Assembly (NCBI RefSeq): GCF_900115185.1
Contig: NZ_FOVN01000002.1
Coordinates: 466,335-530,334, forward strand
DNA length: 64,000 nt
Direction of reading: 5' to 3'
From: Algorimicrobium echini
Lineage (GTDB): Bacteria > Bacteroidota > Bacteroidia > Flavobacteriales > Flavobacteriaceae
The position numbers were made by a program, and so were the translations under genes. The notes beneath the pieces were generated by a model that saw only the letters and a program-made list of their open reading frames with translations, had not been told where the DNA came from and did no database searches. Shown one piece after another: positions 42,093-51,974 of the stretch. The first letter of the stretch is position 1, and each line of letters opens with the position of its first letter.

Positions 42093-43337
42093 CTATCCGC
42101 CTAACGCTTCCACTTTAGCTTTCATTTGCTTATACTTTTCTGTATTAGCGATAGCACTATAAATATTCATTAGTGTTTTTGATACTTCTAAATTTTCAGA
42201 ATCTACTTCTAGAACAGCCTCTAAATATGGTATAGCTTCCTTATAAAGTGCTTTACGTTCTTCCTTTAGTTCATCATAACGCTTATTGTCTGCTGCTGAA
42301 GTTCCTAAACCATTCATTTCTTCAATTAACGCTTGCTCTTCACCAAGTATTAGCGCAGCTATATTTGTGTGTGCATTGGTATAGGTAGGATCCATTTCAA
42401 TAACTTTGTTATAATACTCTTTAGCTTTATCGTTATATCCAGCTTCAGCAGAAAGAACACCTAAATTATAAAACAGATCAACATTATTAGGATCTAAATC
42501 AATCGCTTTTTCAATTAATGCCTTATATTCATCCTTGTTGCCTAATTTGTATTGTAAATTAGCCTCCGTCAATATAATATTTACATCCGTTGGGTTTTGT
42601 TTACGAGCTTGTTTAATAGCTTCTAACGCTTCTTCCGATTTTCCTAAATTAACATATATAAAAGCAATGTTTTTCGTGATTTCACCAGCTTTGGATTCAG
42701 TTAAGCGCTCTCCTGGTTTGATATAAGCTCCAGTTTTTATAAATAAATCACGATTGGTTTTATCCATAACTTCCTCTTCACCAGTCTCCTTATTGGTTGC
42801 ATAATATTCTTTAGTAATACCAGTGTAACCTAACTTGTTCAACTCTAAATAATGCTTTAAAGCTTCATCCATATCTTGAGCACTCACAGCACTTACAGCT
42901 GCATAATAAAGATAGGTCGTATCTGTAGGAACTACGTGATATAATTGTTCGAATTTAGTTCCCGCTTCTGAAAAACTGTTTGCTTTATATAGGTTGTTTG
43001 CTTTTGTCAAAAGCTCATTTTCCATTGTAGTTGTTAATTCAGTTGATTCGGATTCATAGTCGCTACCAACCTTAATTAAGCTTTCTATAGCTTTATTTAA
43101 ATCCGTATCATTTGCTGTACCTTGAGCGTATAATGCTTCAGCCACTAATAAATGATATTGTGATTTTTGCTTTTCATCCATTTCAGACATCATCGATTCT
43201 GCCTGATTTAATGCTGATTTGGCTTCAGCATAATTATTATTTTTTATTGCTTTTTCAGCAGTACGTAACTCTTTTTTTTGAGCAAAAGAAACAGTACTTA
43301 CTAGAATTGCCAATGCAACTAAAATTGGGTTTTTCAT
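42093..43337 (-). CDS. Tetratricopeptide-repeat protein, exported
   Basis: 414 residues with a signal peptide (MKNPILVALAILVSTVSFAQ). TPR units are clear at about residues 25-55 (AEKAIKNNNYAEAKSALNQA), 225-260 (YVNLGKSEEALEAIKQARKQ), 260-295 and 295-325 (DLFYNLGVLSAEAGYNDKAK then EYYNKVIEMDPTYTNAHTNI). It probably scaffolds protein contacts in the periplasm. It is 29 bases downstream of gyrA on the same strand and may share its transcript. Confidence 0.88.
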   Translation of the reverse strand: MKNPILVALAILVSTVSFAQKKELRTAEKAIKNNNYAEAKSALNQAESMMSEMDEKQKSQYHLLVAEALYAQGTANDTDLNKAIESLIKVGSDYESESTELTTTMENELLTKANNLYKANSFSEAGTKFEQLYHVVPTDTTYLYYAAVSAVSAQDMDEALKHYLELNKLGYTGITKEYYATNKETGEEEVMDKTNRDLFIKTGAYIKPGERLTESKAGEITKNIAFIYVNLGKSEEALEAIKQARKQNPTDVNIILTEANLQYKLGNKDEYKALIEKAIDLDPNNVDLFYNLGVLSAEAGYNDKAKEYYNKVIEMDPTYTNAHTNIAALILGEEQALIEEMNGLGTSAADNKRYDELKEERKALYKEAIPYLEAVLEVDSENLEVSKTLMNIYSAIANTEKYKQMKAKVEALGG

Positions 43338-43365
43338 TTTATTATAATTAATTATCGTTATTTAT

Positions 43366-45939
43366 TTATTCATTCTCATCTGTTGTATCAAGACTTGTGC
43401 CATTGTCGGTTTCTTGAGTAGAATCAACAATAGAACTGTCCGCATCTGGCACGACACTGCTATCATCATCATTTTCGTCCTTCATCACTTTGGCAACTGC
43501 AGCAATAGAGTCACTACCCTTTAAGTTAATAACCTTAACACCTTGAGTTGCACGACCCATAACTCGTAAATCAGCAACCGCCATACGAATAGCAATTCCA
43601 GATTTATTAATAATCATTAAATCCTCTTCATCTGTCACCGATTTAATAGCTACCAAATGACCTGTTTTCTCGGTAATAGAAATCGTTTTAACACCTTTTC
43701 CACCTCTGTTGGTTATTCTATAAACAGCTTCACCATCTTCTGGATCGTCTATATAAGTACGTTTACCATATCCTTTTTCAGAAACGACTAAAACAGATTC
43801 CTCTTGTGGGTTTTCAATAGCAATCATACCAATCACTTCATCCGTTTTTTCATCCTGCAAACGAATACCTCTAACACCAGAAGCATTTCTACCCATAGGT
43901 CTTGTTTTAGCTTCTTCAAAACGAATGGCTTTACCAGATTTTAATGCTAACATAACCTGGCTGTTTCCAGTTGTTAATTTTGCTTCTAGTAATTCATCAT
44001 CTTCCTTGATAGTTATGGCATTAATACCATTCGTTCTAGGACGAGAGTATTGTTCTAAAGCAGTTTTCTTCACTTGACCTTTTTTAGTTGCCATAATCAC
44101 ATAATGACTATTGATGTAATCTTCATCTTTTAAGTCCTGTGTGCAAATAAAGGCTTTTACCTTATCATCCTGTTCTATGTTAATCAGGTTTTGAATGGCA
44201 CGACCTTTAGAGGTTTTACTACCTTCTGGTATTTCATATACTCGCATCCAGAAACACTTACCTTTCTGGGTAAAGAATAGCATATACTGGTGGTTGGTAC
44301 CAACAAACAGGTGTTCTAAAAAGTCTTCATTTCTAGTTGTAGAAGCTTTTTGTCCAACACCTCCTCTATGTTGTGTTTTGTATTCTGTTAATGATGTTCT
44401 CTTAATGTAACCAGCATGAGAAATAGTAATAACCACTTGCTCATCTGGAATCATATCCTCAATACTTAAATCACCTCCAGCGTATTCTATTGTTGAACGA
44501 CGCTCATCACCATATTTATCCTTAATAACAAGTAATTCATCTTTTATGATTTCCATACGACGTTCCTTTTTATCAAGAATATCCTTTAAATCTTCAATGG
44601 TAACCATTAAATCTTCATACTCTGAACGTAATTTATCTTGTTCCAGTCCAGTTAACTGACGCAAACGCATCTCTACAATGGCTTTCGCTTGGATTTCAGA
44701 CAATTTAAAACGTTCTACTAGCTTTTCTCTTGCTTCATCGGCATTTGATGATGCTCTAATTAATGCAATAACTTCATCAATATTGTCTGAAGCAATTATT
44801 AAACCTTCTAATATGTGTGCGCGTTCTTCCGCTTTACGTAATTCATATGTTGTTCTTCGAACTACTACATCATGTCTATGTTCTACGAAATGATGAATTA
44901 ACTCTTTCAGATTTAATAATTGTGGACGTCCATTAACTAAAGCAATATTATTAACACTAAATGACGATTGTAGAGCGGTAAATTTATACAAAGTGTTTAA
45001 AACAATATTAGGAATGGCATCACGTTTTAAAACGTAAACAATTCGCATACCACTTCTATCGGATTCATCGCGAATTGACGCAATACCATCCATTTTCTTT
45101 TCATTAATTAAATCGGCTGTTTTCTTGATCATGTCAGCCTTGTTCACTTGGTAAGGTATCTCGGTAACTATAATGGACTCACGACCTTGAACCTCCTCTA
45201 TACGTGCTTTTCCACGCATAACAATACGACCTCTACCTGTTTTAAAGGCTTCAATAACACCGTCATACCCATAAATTGTTCCTCCAGTAGGAAAATCTGG
45301 TGCTTTAACGTGTGTAATTAATTCGTCAATTTCAATATCGTTATTTTCAATATAGGCTGTTATACCATCTACCACTTCACTCAAATTATGAGGTGGCATA
45401 TTGGTTGCCATACCAACTGCGATACCAGAAGCTCCATTTACAAGTAATCCAGGAATTCGGGTAGGAAGAACCGTTGGTTCATGTAAGGTATCATCAAAAT
45501 TTAATTTATGATCTACTGTTTCTTTATCAATATCTGCCAACATATCTTCCGATATTTTACGCATACGTGCTTCTGTATAACGCATTGCTGCAGGACTATC
45601 ACCATCAACAGATCCAAAGTTACCTTGTCCATCCACTAACATATATCGTAAACTCCATTCTTGTGCCATACGAACCATGGCATCATAAACAGATGTATCA
45701 CCATGAGGATGATACTTACCAAGCACCTCACCAACAATTCTCGCCGATTTTTTGTGTGCTCCTGTTGCTCTAACTCCAAGCTCATGCATACCAAAAAGTA
45801 CACGCCTATGCACGGGTTTTAAACCATCTCTTACATCAGGTAAAGCACGTGACACAATGACTGACATTGAATAGTCAATGTAAGCCGATTTCATTTCATC
45901 TTCAATGTTAATTGGGATCAATTTTTCTCCTTCTGCCAT
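43366..45939 (-). CDS. gyrA: DNA gyrase subunit A
   Basis: 857 residues. The breakage-reunion domain has the QRDR ([20 protein letters not shown]) and the active Tyr in [10 protein letters not shown]. The C-terminal beta-pinwheel (about residues 510-810) includes the GyrA-box (QHRGGVGQ). The Thr in HGDTSVYD at the place of E. coli Ser83 is usual in flavobacteria and not evidence of quinolone resistance. The last 45 residues are very acidic and Ser/Asp-rich ([18 protein letters not shown]). It introduces negative supercoils with GyrB, which is not in this window. Confidence 0.98.
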   Translation of the reverse strand: MAEGEKLIPINIEDEMKSAYIDYSMSVIVSRALPDVRDGLKPVHRRVLFGMHELGVRATGAHKKSARIVGEVLGKYHPHGDTSVYDAMVRMAQEWSLRYMLVDGQGNFGSVDGDSPAAMRYTEARMRKISEDMLADIDKETVDHKLNFDDTLHEPTVLPTRIPGLLVNGASGIAVGMATNMPPHNLSEVVDGITAYIENNDIEIDELITHVKAPDFPTGGTIYGYDGVIEAFKTGRGRIVMRGKARIEEVQGRESIIVTEIPYQVNKADMIKKTADLINEKKMDGIASIRDESDRSGMRIVYVLKRDAIPNIVLNTLYKFTALQSSFSVNNIALVNGRPQLLNLKELIHHFVEHRHDVVVRRTTYELRKAEERAHILEGLIIASDNIDEVIALIRASSNADEAREKLVERFKLSEIQAKAIVEMRLRQLTGLEQDKLRSEYEDLMVTIEDLKDILDKKERRMEIIKDELLVIKDKYGDERRSTIEYAGGDLSIEDMIPDEQVVITISHAGYIKRTSLTEYKTQHRGGVGQKASTTRNEDFLEHLFVGTNHQYMLFFTQKGKCFWMRVYEIPEGSKTSKGRAIQNLINIEQDDKVKAFICTQDLKDEDYINSHYVIMATKKGQVKKTALEQYSRPRTNGINAITIKEDDELLEAKLTTGNSQVMLALKSGKAIRFEEAKTRPMGRNASGVRGIRLQDEKTDEVIGMIAIENPQEESVLVVSEKGYGKRTYIDDPEDGEAVYRITNRGGKGVKTISITEKTGHLVAIKSVTDEEDLMIINKSGIAIRMAVADLRVMGRATQGVKVINLKGSDSIAAVAKVMKDENDDDSSVVPDADSSIVDSTQETDNGTSLDTTDENE

Positions 45940-46199
45940 ATATAATACTAATTAGATTTTTGTAGGTTTACAAATCGTGCTAATATAACCATTTCATCAG
46001 CTACAGCAAGGGTTTCTTTTTTGTTTTTTCGGTTTTTTTATTAACAATTACAACCCTTCTTTTCGTTAATAAGTATGCTGTTAAATATTTTGACTTTATA
46101 AACTTTTTTTTGTCTATTAGCATACTTACTATTAATTAAGGTATGATTTTTGTCCTTAATAATATGTTTTAGTACATTTAATGCAGAAAGGAATTATTT
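45940..46199. other. gyrA-clpC divergent control region
   Basis: A 260-base region between divergent gyrA and clpC. It is very AT-rich. It holds the inverted pair AAGTATGCT (46071-46079) and AGCATACTT (46119-46127), 39 bases apart. I see no exact TAnnTTTG box, though ATTTTTG occurs near 46145-46152. No ORF or known riboswitch was recognised. Confidence 0.6.
46071..46127. promoter_or_regulatory. Inverted 9-bp pair upstream of clpC (possible operator)
   Basis: AAGTATGCT and AGCATACTT are exact inverse copies 39 bases apart. This could be a pair of operator half-sites or an RNA stem in a clpC leader. It does not resemble the CtsR or CIRCE sites I know. Confidence 0.35.
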
Positions 46200-48761
46200 A
46201 TGGATGACAATTTTTCACCAAGAGTTAAAGACGTAATTGCGTATAGTAAAGAAGAAGCTTTAAGGCTTGGACATGATTTTATAGGCACAGAACATTTAAT
46301 GCTCGGGTTATTACGTGACGGTAGCGGTAAAGCTATTGATATTTTAAGCGCTTTAGATATTGATTTAAATCATTTAAGACGAAAGGTTGAAATTTTAAGT
46401 CCTGCTAACCCAAATTTAGCAGTAACTTCTAACAACAAAAAAAACCTACACCTTACAAGACAGGCTGAACGCGCATTAAAAACAACCTTTTTGGAAGCCA
46501 AGCTTTTTCAAAGTAGCTCCATAAATACAGCGCATTTACTTTTGTGCATTTTAAGAAACGATAACGATCCCACGACCAAGCTTTTAAATAAGCTTAAAGT
46601 GGACTATGATAACGTAAAAGAACAGTTTAAGTTTATGATAACAAACGACGAAAATTATCCTGATATTACAGGAGAGCCAAAATCGGAATCTTTTCAAGAT
46701 GATGATTCAGCTTCAGATGACGACAGCTCAAAAGACAATTTATTTAATTCACCTACTGGAAAAACGAATAAGAAGTCTAAAACTCCCGTTTTAGACAATT
46801 TTGGTCGTGACTTAACTGCTATGGCAGAAGAAGGTAAATTAGACCCTGTAGTTGGGCGTGAAAAAGAAATAGAACGTGTGTCTCAAATTTTAAGTAGACG
46901 CAAGAAAAACAATCCGCTTTTAATTGGTGAACCTGGAGTTGGTAAATCTGCCATTGCTGAAGGTTTAGCGAACCGAATTGTAAAACGAAAAGTATCTAGA
47001 ATTTTATTCAATAAACGCGTAGTTACACTAGATTTAGCAAGTTTAGTTGCAGGCACAAAATATCGAGGACAATTTGAAGAACGTATGAAAGCCGTTATGA
47101 ACGAGCTAGAAAAAAACGACGATATCATTTTATTTATTGATGAAATCCATACCATTGTTGGTGCTGGAGGTGCTACAGGAAGTTTAGATGCTTCTAATAT
47201 GTTTAAACCAGCTTTAGCTCGAGGCGAAATCCAATGTGTTGGAGCAACAACACTAGATGAGTACAGACAATATATTGAGAAAGATGGTGCTTTAGAAAGA
47301 CGTTTTCAAAAAGTGATTGTAGAACCGACTACTGTTGATGAAACTATTGAAATCTTAAACAATATTAAAGATAAATATGAATCACACCACCATGTAGCAT
47401 ACACTCAAGAAGCTATTGAAGCTTGTGTAAAATTGACCAATCGTTATATGACAGATCGGTTTTTACCTGACAAAGCTATCGATGCTTTAGATGAAGCAGG
47501 TTCACGCGTACATATTACAAATATTAATGTTCCTGATCAGATTGTGGAGTTAGAAAAGCAACTAGAAGCTGTAAAAGAAACCAAATCTAGTGTTGTAAAA
47601 AAACAAAAATATGAAGAGGCAGCAAAACTTCGTGACGATGAGAAACGTTTAGAAAAAGAGCTAGCCATTGCACAAGAAAAATGGGAAGAGGACACAAAAC
47701 TACACCGTGAAACCGTAACTGAAGACAATGTAGCCGATGTGGTATCCATGATGACAGGAATTCCTGTTAACAGAATTGCCCAAACCGAAAGTAATAAATT
47801 AGCCATTTTACCTGAATTAATTAAAGGCAAGGTAATTGGTCAAGATGATGCAGTTGCTAAAGTAGTAAAAGCCATTCAACGTAATCGCGCTGGACTTAAA
47901 GATCCTAACAAACCAATTGGGTCCTTTATATTTTTAGGACAAACTGGTGTTGGTAAAACACAATTAGCTAAAGTGCTTTCTAAAGAATTATTTGATAGTG
48001 AAGACTCTCTCGTACGCATCGATATGAGTGAGTACATGGAAAAATTTGCTATCTCTAGATTAGTAGGTGCTCCTCCTGGCTATGTTGGTTACGAAGAAGG
48101 TGGTCAGTTAACCGAGAAAATTAGACGCAAACCTTACGCTGTTGTTTTATTAGACGAAATTGAAAAAGCACATCCAGATGTATTCAATATGTTGCTACAG
48201 GTTTTAGATGATGGCTATTTAACGGATAGTTTAGGTCGTAAAATTGACTTTAGAAATACCATTATCATCATGACATCTAATATTGGTTCAAGAAAACTTA
48301 AAGATTTTGGTACAGGTGTTGGATTTGGAACAGCTTCCCAAAAGTCTCAAGAAGATGCTAATGCCAGAAGCGTCATTGAAAATGCACTTAAAAAAGCTTT
48401 TGCGCCAGAATTTTTAAATAGAATTGATGATGTCGTTGTATTTAATGCACTTGAAAAAGAAGATATTAGTAAAATTATTGATATTGAATTAGAAAAACTA
48501 ATTGTACGCATTAAGGATATTGGTTATACGCTTAAATTAAGCAAATCTGCTAAAGACTATATTGCTGAAAAAGGCTTTGATAAACAATATGGTGCGAGAC
48601 CCTTAAAACGTGCTATCCAAAAATATGTTGAAGATGCTTTGGCTGAAGAAATTATCAATTCCAAAATTTCAGAAGGCGATAAAATATCCATGGATTTAGA
48701 CAGCAAATCCAATGAATTAAAAATTAAAATTGAGTCGGGAAAAAAACCAACTGAATCTTAA
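46200..48761 (+). CDS. clpC: ClpC ATPase, Clp protease chaperone subunit
   Basis: 853 residues. Two N-terminal Clp repeats (about 5-145: FSPRVKDVIAYSKEEALRLG, GTEHLMLGLLRDGSGKA), an acidic linker (DDDSASDDDSSKDNLF region), first AAA+ (Walker A GEPGVGKSAIAEG, Walker B IILFIDEIHTI), a UVR-containing middle domain (KKQKYEEAAKLRDDEKRLEK) and second AAA+ (GQTGVGKTQLAKVL, VVLLDEIEKAHPD). It unfolds substrates for ClpP in stress and quality control. It is divergent from gyrA. Confidence 0.97.
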   Translation: MDDNFSPRVKDVIAYSKEEALRLGHDFIGTEHLMLGLLRDGSGKAIDILSALDIDLNHLRRKVEILSPANPNLAVTSNNKKNLHLTRQAERALKTTFLEAKLFQSSSINTAHLLLCILRNDNDPTTKLLNKLKVDYDNVKEQFKFMITNDENYPDITGEPKSESFQDDDSASDDDSSKDNLFNSPTGKTNKKSKTPVLDNFGRDLTAMAEEGKLDPVVGREKEIERVSQILSRRKKNNPLLIGEPGVGKSAIAEGLANRIVKRKVSRILFNKRVVTLDLASLVAGTKYRGQFEERMKAVMNELEKNDDIILFIDEIHTIVGAGGATGSLDASNMFKPALARGEIQCVGATTLDEYRQYIEKDGALERRFQKVIVEPTTVDETIEILNNIKDKYESHHHVAYTQEAIEACVKLTNRYMTDRFLPDKAIDALDEAGSRVHITNINVPDQIVELEKQLEAVKETKSSVVKKQKYEEAAKLRDDEKRLEKELAIAQEKWEEDTKLHRETVTEDNVADVVSMMTGIPVNRIAQTESNKLAILPELIKGKVIGQDDAVAKVVKAIQRNRAGLKDPNKPIGSFIFLGQTGVGKTQLAKVLSKELFDSEDSLVRIDMSEYMEKFAISRLVGAPPGYVGYEEGGQLTEKIRRKPYAVVLLDEIEKAHPDVFNMLLQVLDDGYLTDSLGRKIDFRNTIIIMTSNIGSRKLKDFGTGVGFGTASQKSQEDANARSVIENALKKAFAPEFLNRIDDVVVFNALEKEDISKIIDIELEKLIVRIKDIGYTLKLSKSAKDYIAEKGFDKQYGARPLKRAIQKYVEDALAEEIINSKISEGDKISMDLDSKSNELKIKIESGKKPTES

Positions 48762-48780
48762 AAAAAAAAGATGAAAATTG

Positions 48781-48813
48781 AAAAACTCCACTTACATTTG
48801 TGGAGTTTTTTTT
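48781..48813 (+). terminator. Intrinsic terminator after clpC
   Basis: AAAACTCCAC pairs with GTGGAGTTTT around an eight-base loop, followed by a run of T. Confidence 0.85.
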
Positions 48814-48840
48814 TATCCCTAATTTTCACTAACTTTAAAC

Positions 48841-49209
48841 ATGTCTGTAATCATGAAATATCCATATGGAAACATCACGTGTCATGCTAATTATATGATT
48901 GCAGTGATGAATGAAGGCATAACCGTTTCAGTAGATTTAAACAATGAGCTGTATAATATTGCTAGAAAATATTATGGCAATAGAAATTTTGTTTATATCA
49001 CACATAGAAAAAACTCCTATTCAGTAGACCCTAATGTTTATTTTGAAACATCAAAAATTAAAAACTTAATTGGTTTTGCTGTTGTTTTAGGCGATTCAGT
49101 AAAAATAGATAATACAGATTTTGAACGTACATTTATTAGCATTCCTTTTAAATCTTTCAACTCATTAGATGATGCGAAGGCTTGGGCTGATGAATTGTGT
49201 CGTAAATAA
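48841..49209 (+). CDS. Conserved small cytosolic protein of unknown function (STAS-like)
   Basis: 122 residues, cytosolic, with no signal peptide. The pattern of strands and helices (ISVDLNNELYNIARKYY-like, IGFAVVLGDSVKID, RTFISIPFKSFNSLDDAKAW ADELC) resembles the SpoIIAA/STAS-like fold but without a conserved Ser phosphorylation site. I cannot assign a function. A partial promoter box TAACTTTA ends three bases before the ATG, so the mRNA could be leaderless. Confidence 0.7.
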   Translation: MSVIMKYPYGNITCHANYMIAVMNEGITVSVDLNNELYNIARKYYGNRNFVYITHRKNSYSVDPNVYFETSKIKNLIGFAVVLGDSVKIDNTDFERTFISIPFKSFNSLDDAKAWADELCRK

Positions 49210-49239
49210 CAAATTCACTTTAAAATAATTTCTTATTTC

Positions 49240-50751
49240 TTAAGAATAGATTTCATTAAAATCAATTTGTAAGTTTGAAATAAAAGCTACCGAATTTTTA
49301 ATATCTACATGTAACTCTCTGTCATTTGAAACAAAAGAAACCGCTTCGCGATAAGCTTTAAGAACAGATTCAATAAATGCTGAAGACTTTAAGGGCTGCC
49401 TAAAGTGTAGTGCTTGAGAAGCATTAAATAATTCAATAGCCAATATACGTTCCACATTATGAATTAATGTAAATGCCTGTGTTGCCGCATTGGCTCCCAT
49501 ACTTACATGATCCTCTTGCCCATTACTAGATACAATACTATCAATACTTGCTGGACTAGACAATTGTTTATTAGCACTAACTATACTAGCTGCCGTATAT
49601 TGTGGAATCATAAACCCAGAATTTAACCCTGGGTTGTTAACCAAAAATGTGGGTAAACTACGTAGTCCAGATACCAATTGAAATACACGTCTTTCAGAAA
49701 TATTCCCTAATTCTGCCATCGCAATCTTTAAGTAATCCAATGCTAAAGCTAATGGTTGTCCGTGAAAATTTCCACCCGAAATTATTAAATCTTCTTCTGT
49801 AAAAATATTTGGATTATCTGTTACAGAATTAATTTCTGTTATAAAAGTTTTCCTAACAAAATCTAACGTGTCCTTACTGGCTCCATGAACTTGAGGCATA
49901 CATCGAAACGAATACGGGTCTTGAACATGTACCTTATCTTGAGCTATTAATTCGCTGCCTTCTAGAAACTCATTTATGCGCTCGGCAGTTTTTAATTGGC
50001 CTTTATGAGGGCGAACTAAATGAACAAGCTCATTAAAAGGTTCTATTCTACCATCAAAAGCTTCTAAAGATATGCTTCCAATTAAATCAGCTAAATAAGA
50101 TAATTTATAAGCTTTCATTAATAAATGAATTCCGTAAGCTGACATAAATTGCGTACCATTTAACAGAGCCAAACCTTCTTTAGATTGTAATGTTATGGGT
50201 TTCCAATTAAATTTCTTCAAAATAGATTCAGTAGTATGAATGGCTCCTTCAAAATAAACTTCTCCTTTACCAATAAGTGGCAGCGCTAAATGTGCCAAAG
50301 GCGCTAAATCACCCGAAGCCCCTAAAGAACCTTGTGTATATACAACCGGTAAAATATCATTATTATAAAAATCCATTAAGCGTTGTGCTGTTTCTAATTG
50401 CACACCACTATGTCCATAACTTAAAGATTGTACTTTTAAAAGCAACATGAGTTTTATAATGGCCTTGGGAACCAATTCTCCTGTTCCGCAAGCATGCGAC
50501 ATTACCAAATTCTCTTGAAGCTTGGTTAAATTTTCTTTTGATATTTTTACATTATATAACGAACCAAAACCAGTATTAATACCATAAATGGGTGAGTCTT
50601 GATTCTTAAGCTTTTCATTTAAATAATCACGACAGGCCTGAATTTTTTTTATAGAACTATCGGCTAATTCCAAAGCTTTATCTTCTTCTAAAATAGCTGA
50701 AATAGTTTCTAAATCAATGGATTCTTGTGAAATATAATGGATTGTTCTCAT
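49240..50751 (-). CDS. hutH: Histidine ammonia-lyase
   Basis: 503 residues, normal length. The MIO prosthetic group forms from Ala-Ser-Gly in QGSLGASGDLAPLAHLALPL. Other motifs: YGINTGFGSLYNV at the N-terminus, SAYGIHLL, QDPYSFRCMPQVHGA, NSVTDNPNIF and SNGQEDHVSMGANA. It deaminates histidine to urocanate. It is alone; hutU, hutI and hutG are not in this window. It is divergent from the TlpA lipoprotein gene. Confidence 0.96.
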   Translation of the reverse strand: MRTIHYISQESIDLETISAILEEDKALELADSSIKKIQACRDYLNEKLKNQDSPIYGINTGFGSLYNVKISKENLTKLQENLVMSHACGTGELVPKAIIKLMLLLKVQSLSYGHSGVQLETAQRLMDFYNNDILPVVYTQGSLGASGDLAPLAHLALPLIGKGEVYFEGAIHTTESILKKFNWKPITLQSKEGLALLNGTQFMSAYGIHLLMKAYKLSYLADLIGSISLEAFDGRIEPFNELVHLVRPHKGQLKTAERINEFLEGSELIAQDKVHVQDPYSFRCMPQVHGASKDTLDFVRKTFITEINSVTDNPNIFTEEDLIISGGNFHGQPLALALDYLKIAMAELGNISERRVFQLVSGLRSLPTFLVNNPGLNSGFMIPQYTAASIVSANKQLSSPASIDSIVSSNGQEDHVSMGANAATQAFTLIHNVERILAIELFNASQALHFRQPLKSSAFIESVLKAYREAVSFVSNDRELHVDIKNSVAFISNLQIDFNEIYS

Positions 50752-50841
50752 GGCTTTTTAAAAATTGTTCCAAAATTCCACATTCATTATTTATTATGCA
50801 AACAATTCAGGACATTTCAGTTATTATTCATGATAAAATTC

Positions 50842-50849
50842 TATTTTTG
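50842..50849 (+). promoter_or_regulatory. -7 promoter box (TATTTTTG) of the TlpA gene
   Basis: An exact TAnnTTTG 22 bases before the ATG. The -33 element is not clear. Confidence 0.45.
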
Positions 50850-50871
50850 AATAAACAAACAATTTAAAACG

Positions 50872-51909
50872 ATGAAAAAAACTTTAATTTTTGTTGCAGC
50901 ATTAGCCTTATTTGCTTGCAAAGAAGAAGCTCCTAAAGACTATGTGACTTTTTCTGGAAAAATAACCAATAAAAACAGTGACTCTTTAGTTGTAAGAACG
51001 CGTGATTATTCAAAAACAATTCAAGTAAATAATGATGGAACTTTTAGTGATACTCTAAAAGTAGATGCTGGTATTTACAACTTGTTTGATGGTGCTGAAT
51101 CGACATCTATATTTTTGAAAAATGGTTTTGAAATTGACATGACCATCGACACCAAAATGTTTGATGAAACCGTTAAATATACAGGTACTGGAGCCGAACA
51201 CAGTAATTTTTTAGCCGAAAAGTCTTTGAAAGAAGAACAATTAATTGACGTTGAGTCTTTAAGTAAAATTGCCGATATGGAAACATTAGAAGCAAAATTA
51301 GATGGCATAAAAACCGAATTAAGTACCTTTTACAACTCCAATAAAGCCATAGATTCTAGTATTACAAATGATGCTTCTAAAAATTTAGAACCAATGCTAA
51401 AATCTTTAAAATCCTATATAGGTTCCGCAATTGCTTTAAAAAATGAATTCCCAAAAGGCACGCCATCTCCAACATTTAGCGATTATGAAAATTATGATGG
51501 TACGACTACGTCACTATCTGATTTAGCTGGCAAATATGTATATATTGATGTTTGGGCTACTTGGTGCGGACCTTGTAAAGCGGAAATTCCATTTTTAAAA
51601 GAAATTGAAAAAGAATACCACGGAAAAGACATCCAATTTGTAAGTCTATCTATTGATGACGACAGAAGCCACGGTGGCTCATGGGATAAAGCACGTGAAG
51701 ATTGGAAAGCCATGATTGCAGATAAAGAATTAGGTGGTATCCAGTTATTTGCTCCAAAAGGGTGGCAAACTGAGTTTATTCAAGACTATAAAATTAATGG
51801 CATTCCTCGTTTTATTTTAATTGATCCTACAGGTAATGTGGTATCACCAGATGCTCCAAGACCTTCAAGCGATGAGTTAAAAGCGCTATTCACAGAATTG
51901 AATATATAA
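50872..51909 (+). CDS. TlpA-family thioredoxin-like lipoprotein
   Basis: 345 residues. A lipoprotein leader (MKKTLIFVAALALFACKEE; Cys 16). The N-terminal part (about 20-170) resembles the DUF4369 beta-rich domain common in such proteins. The thioredoxin domain (about 205-340) has the active pair in VWATWCGPCKAEIPFLKEIE, and PRFILIDPTG holds the cis-proline. It is an envelope thiol-disulfide reductase, perhaps for cytochrome or metalloprotein maturation. Confidence 0.92.
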   Translation: MKKTLIFVAALALFACKEEAPKDYVTFSGKITNKNSDSLVVRTRDYSKTIQVNNDGTFSDTLKVDAGIYNLFDGAESTSIFLKNGFEIDMTIDTKMFDETVKYTGTGAEHSNFLAEKSLKEEQLIDVESLSKIADMETLEAKLDGIKTELSTFYNSNKAIDSSITNDASKNLEPMLKSLKSYIGSAIALKNEFPKGTPSPTFSDYENYDGTTTSLSDLAGKYVYIDVWATWCGPCKAEIPFLKEIEKEYHGKDIQFVSLSIDDDRSHGGSWDKAREDWKAMIADKELGGIQLFAPKGWQTEFIQDYKINGIPRFILIDPTGNVVSPDAPRPSSDELKALFTELNI

Positions 51910-51936
51910 TCACTCCTTTTTTCTCATATAAAAATT

Positions 51937-51972
51937 ATAGAGTCGTAACTAGGTTACGACTCTATTTTTTTT
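51937..51972. terminator. Intrinsic terminator between TlpA and nnr genes
   Basis: A perfect 13-bp stem, ATAGAGTCGTAAC / GTTACGACTCTAT, with a TAG loop, followed by a T-run on the plus side. It serves the plus-strand TlpA gene and lies beyond the end of the convergent nnr gene. Confidence 0.85.
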
Positions 51973-51974
51973 AG

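Noticed and set aside
45640-45720. Quinolone-resistance change in gyrA (Thr at the E. coli Ser83 position)
   Set aside because: Thr at this position is usual in wild-type flavobacteria, and the Asp87-equivalent is present, so no resistance claim is warranted.
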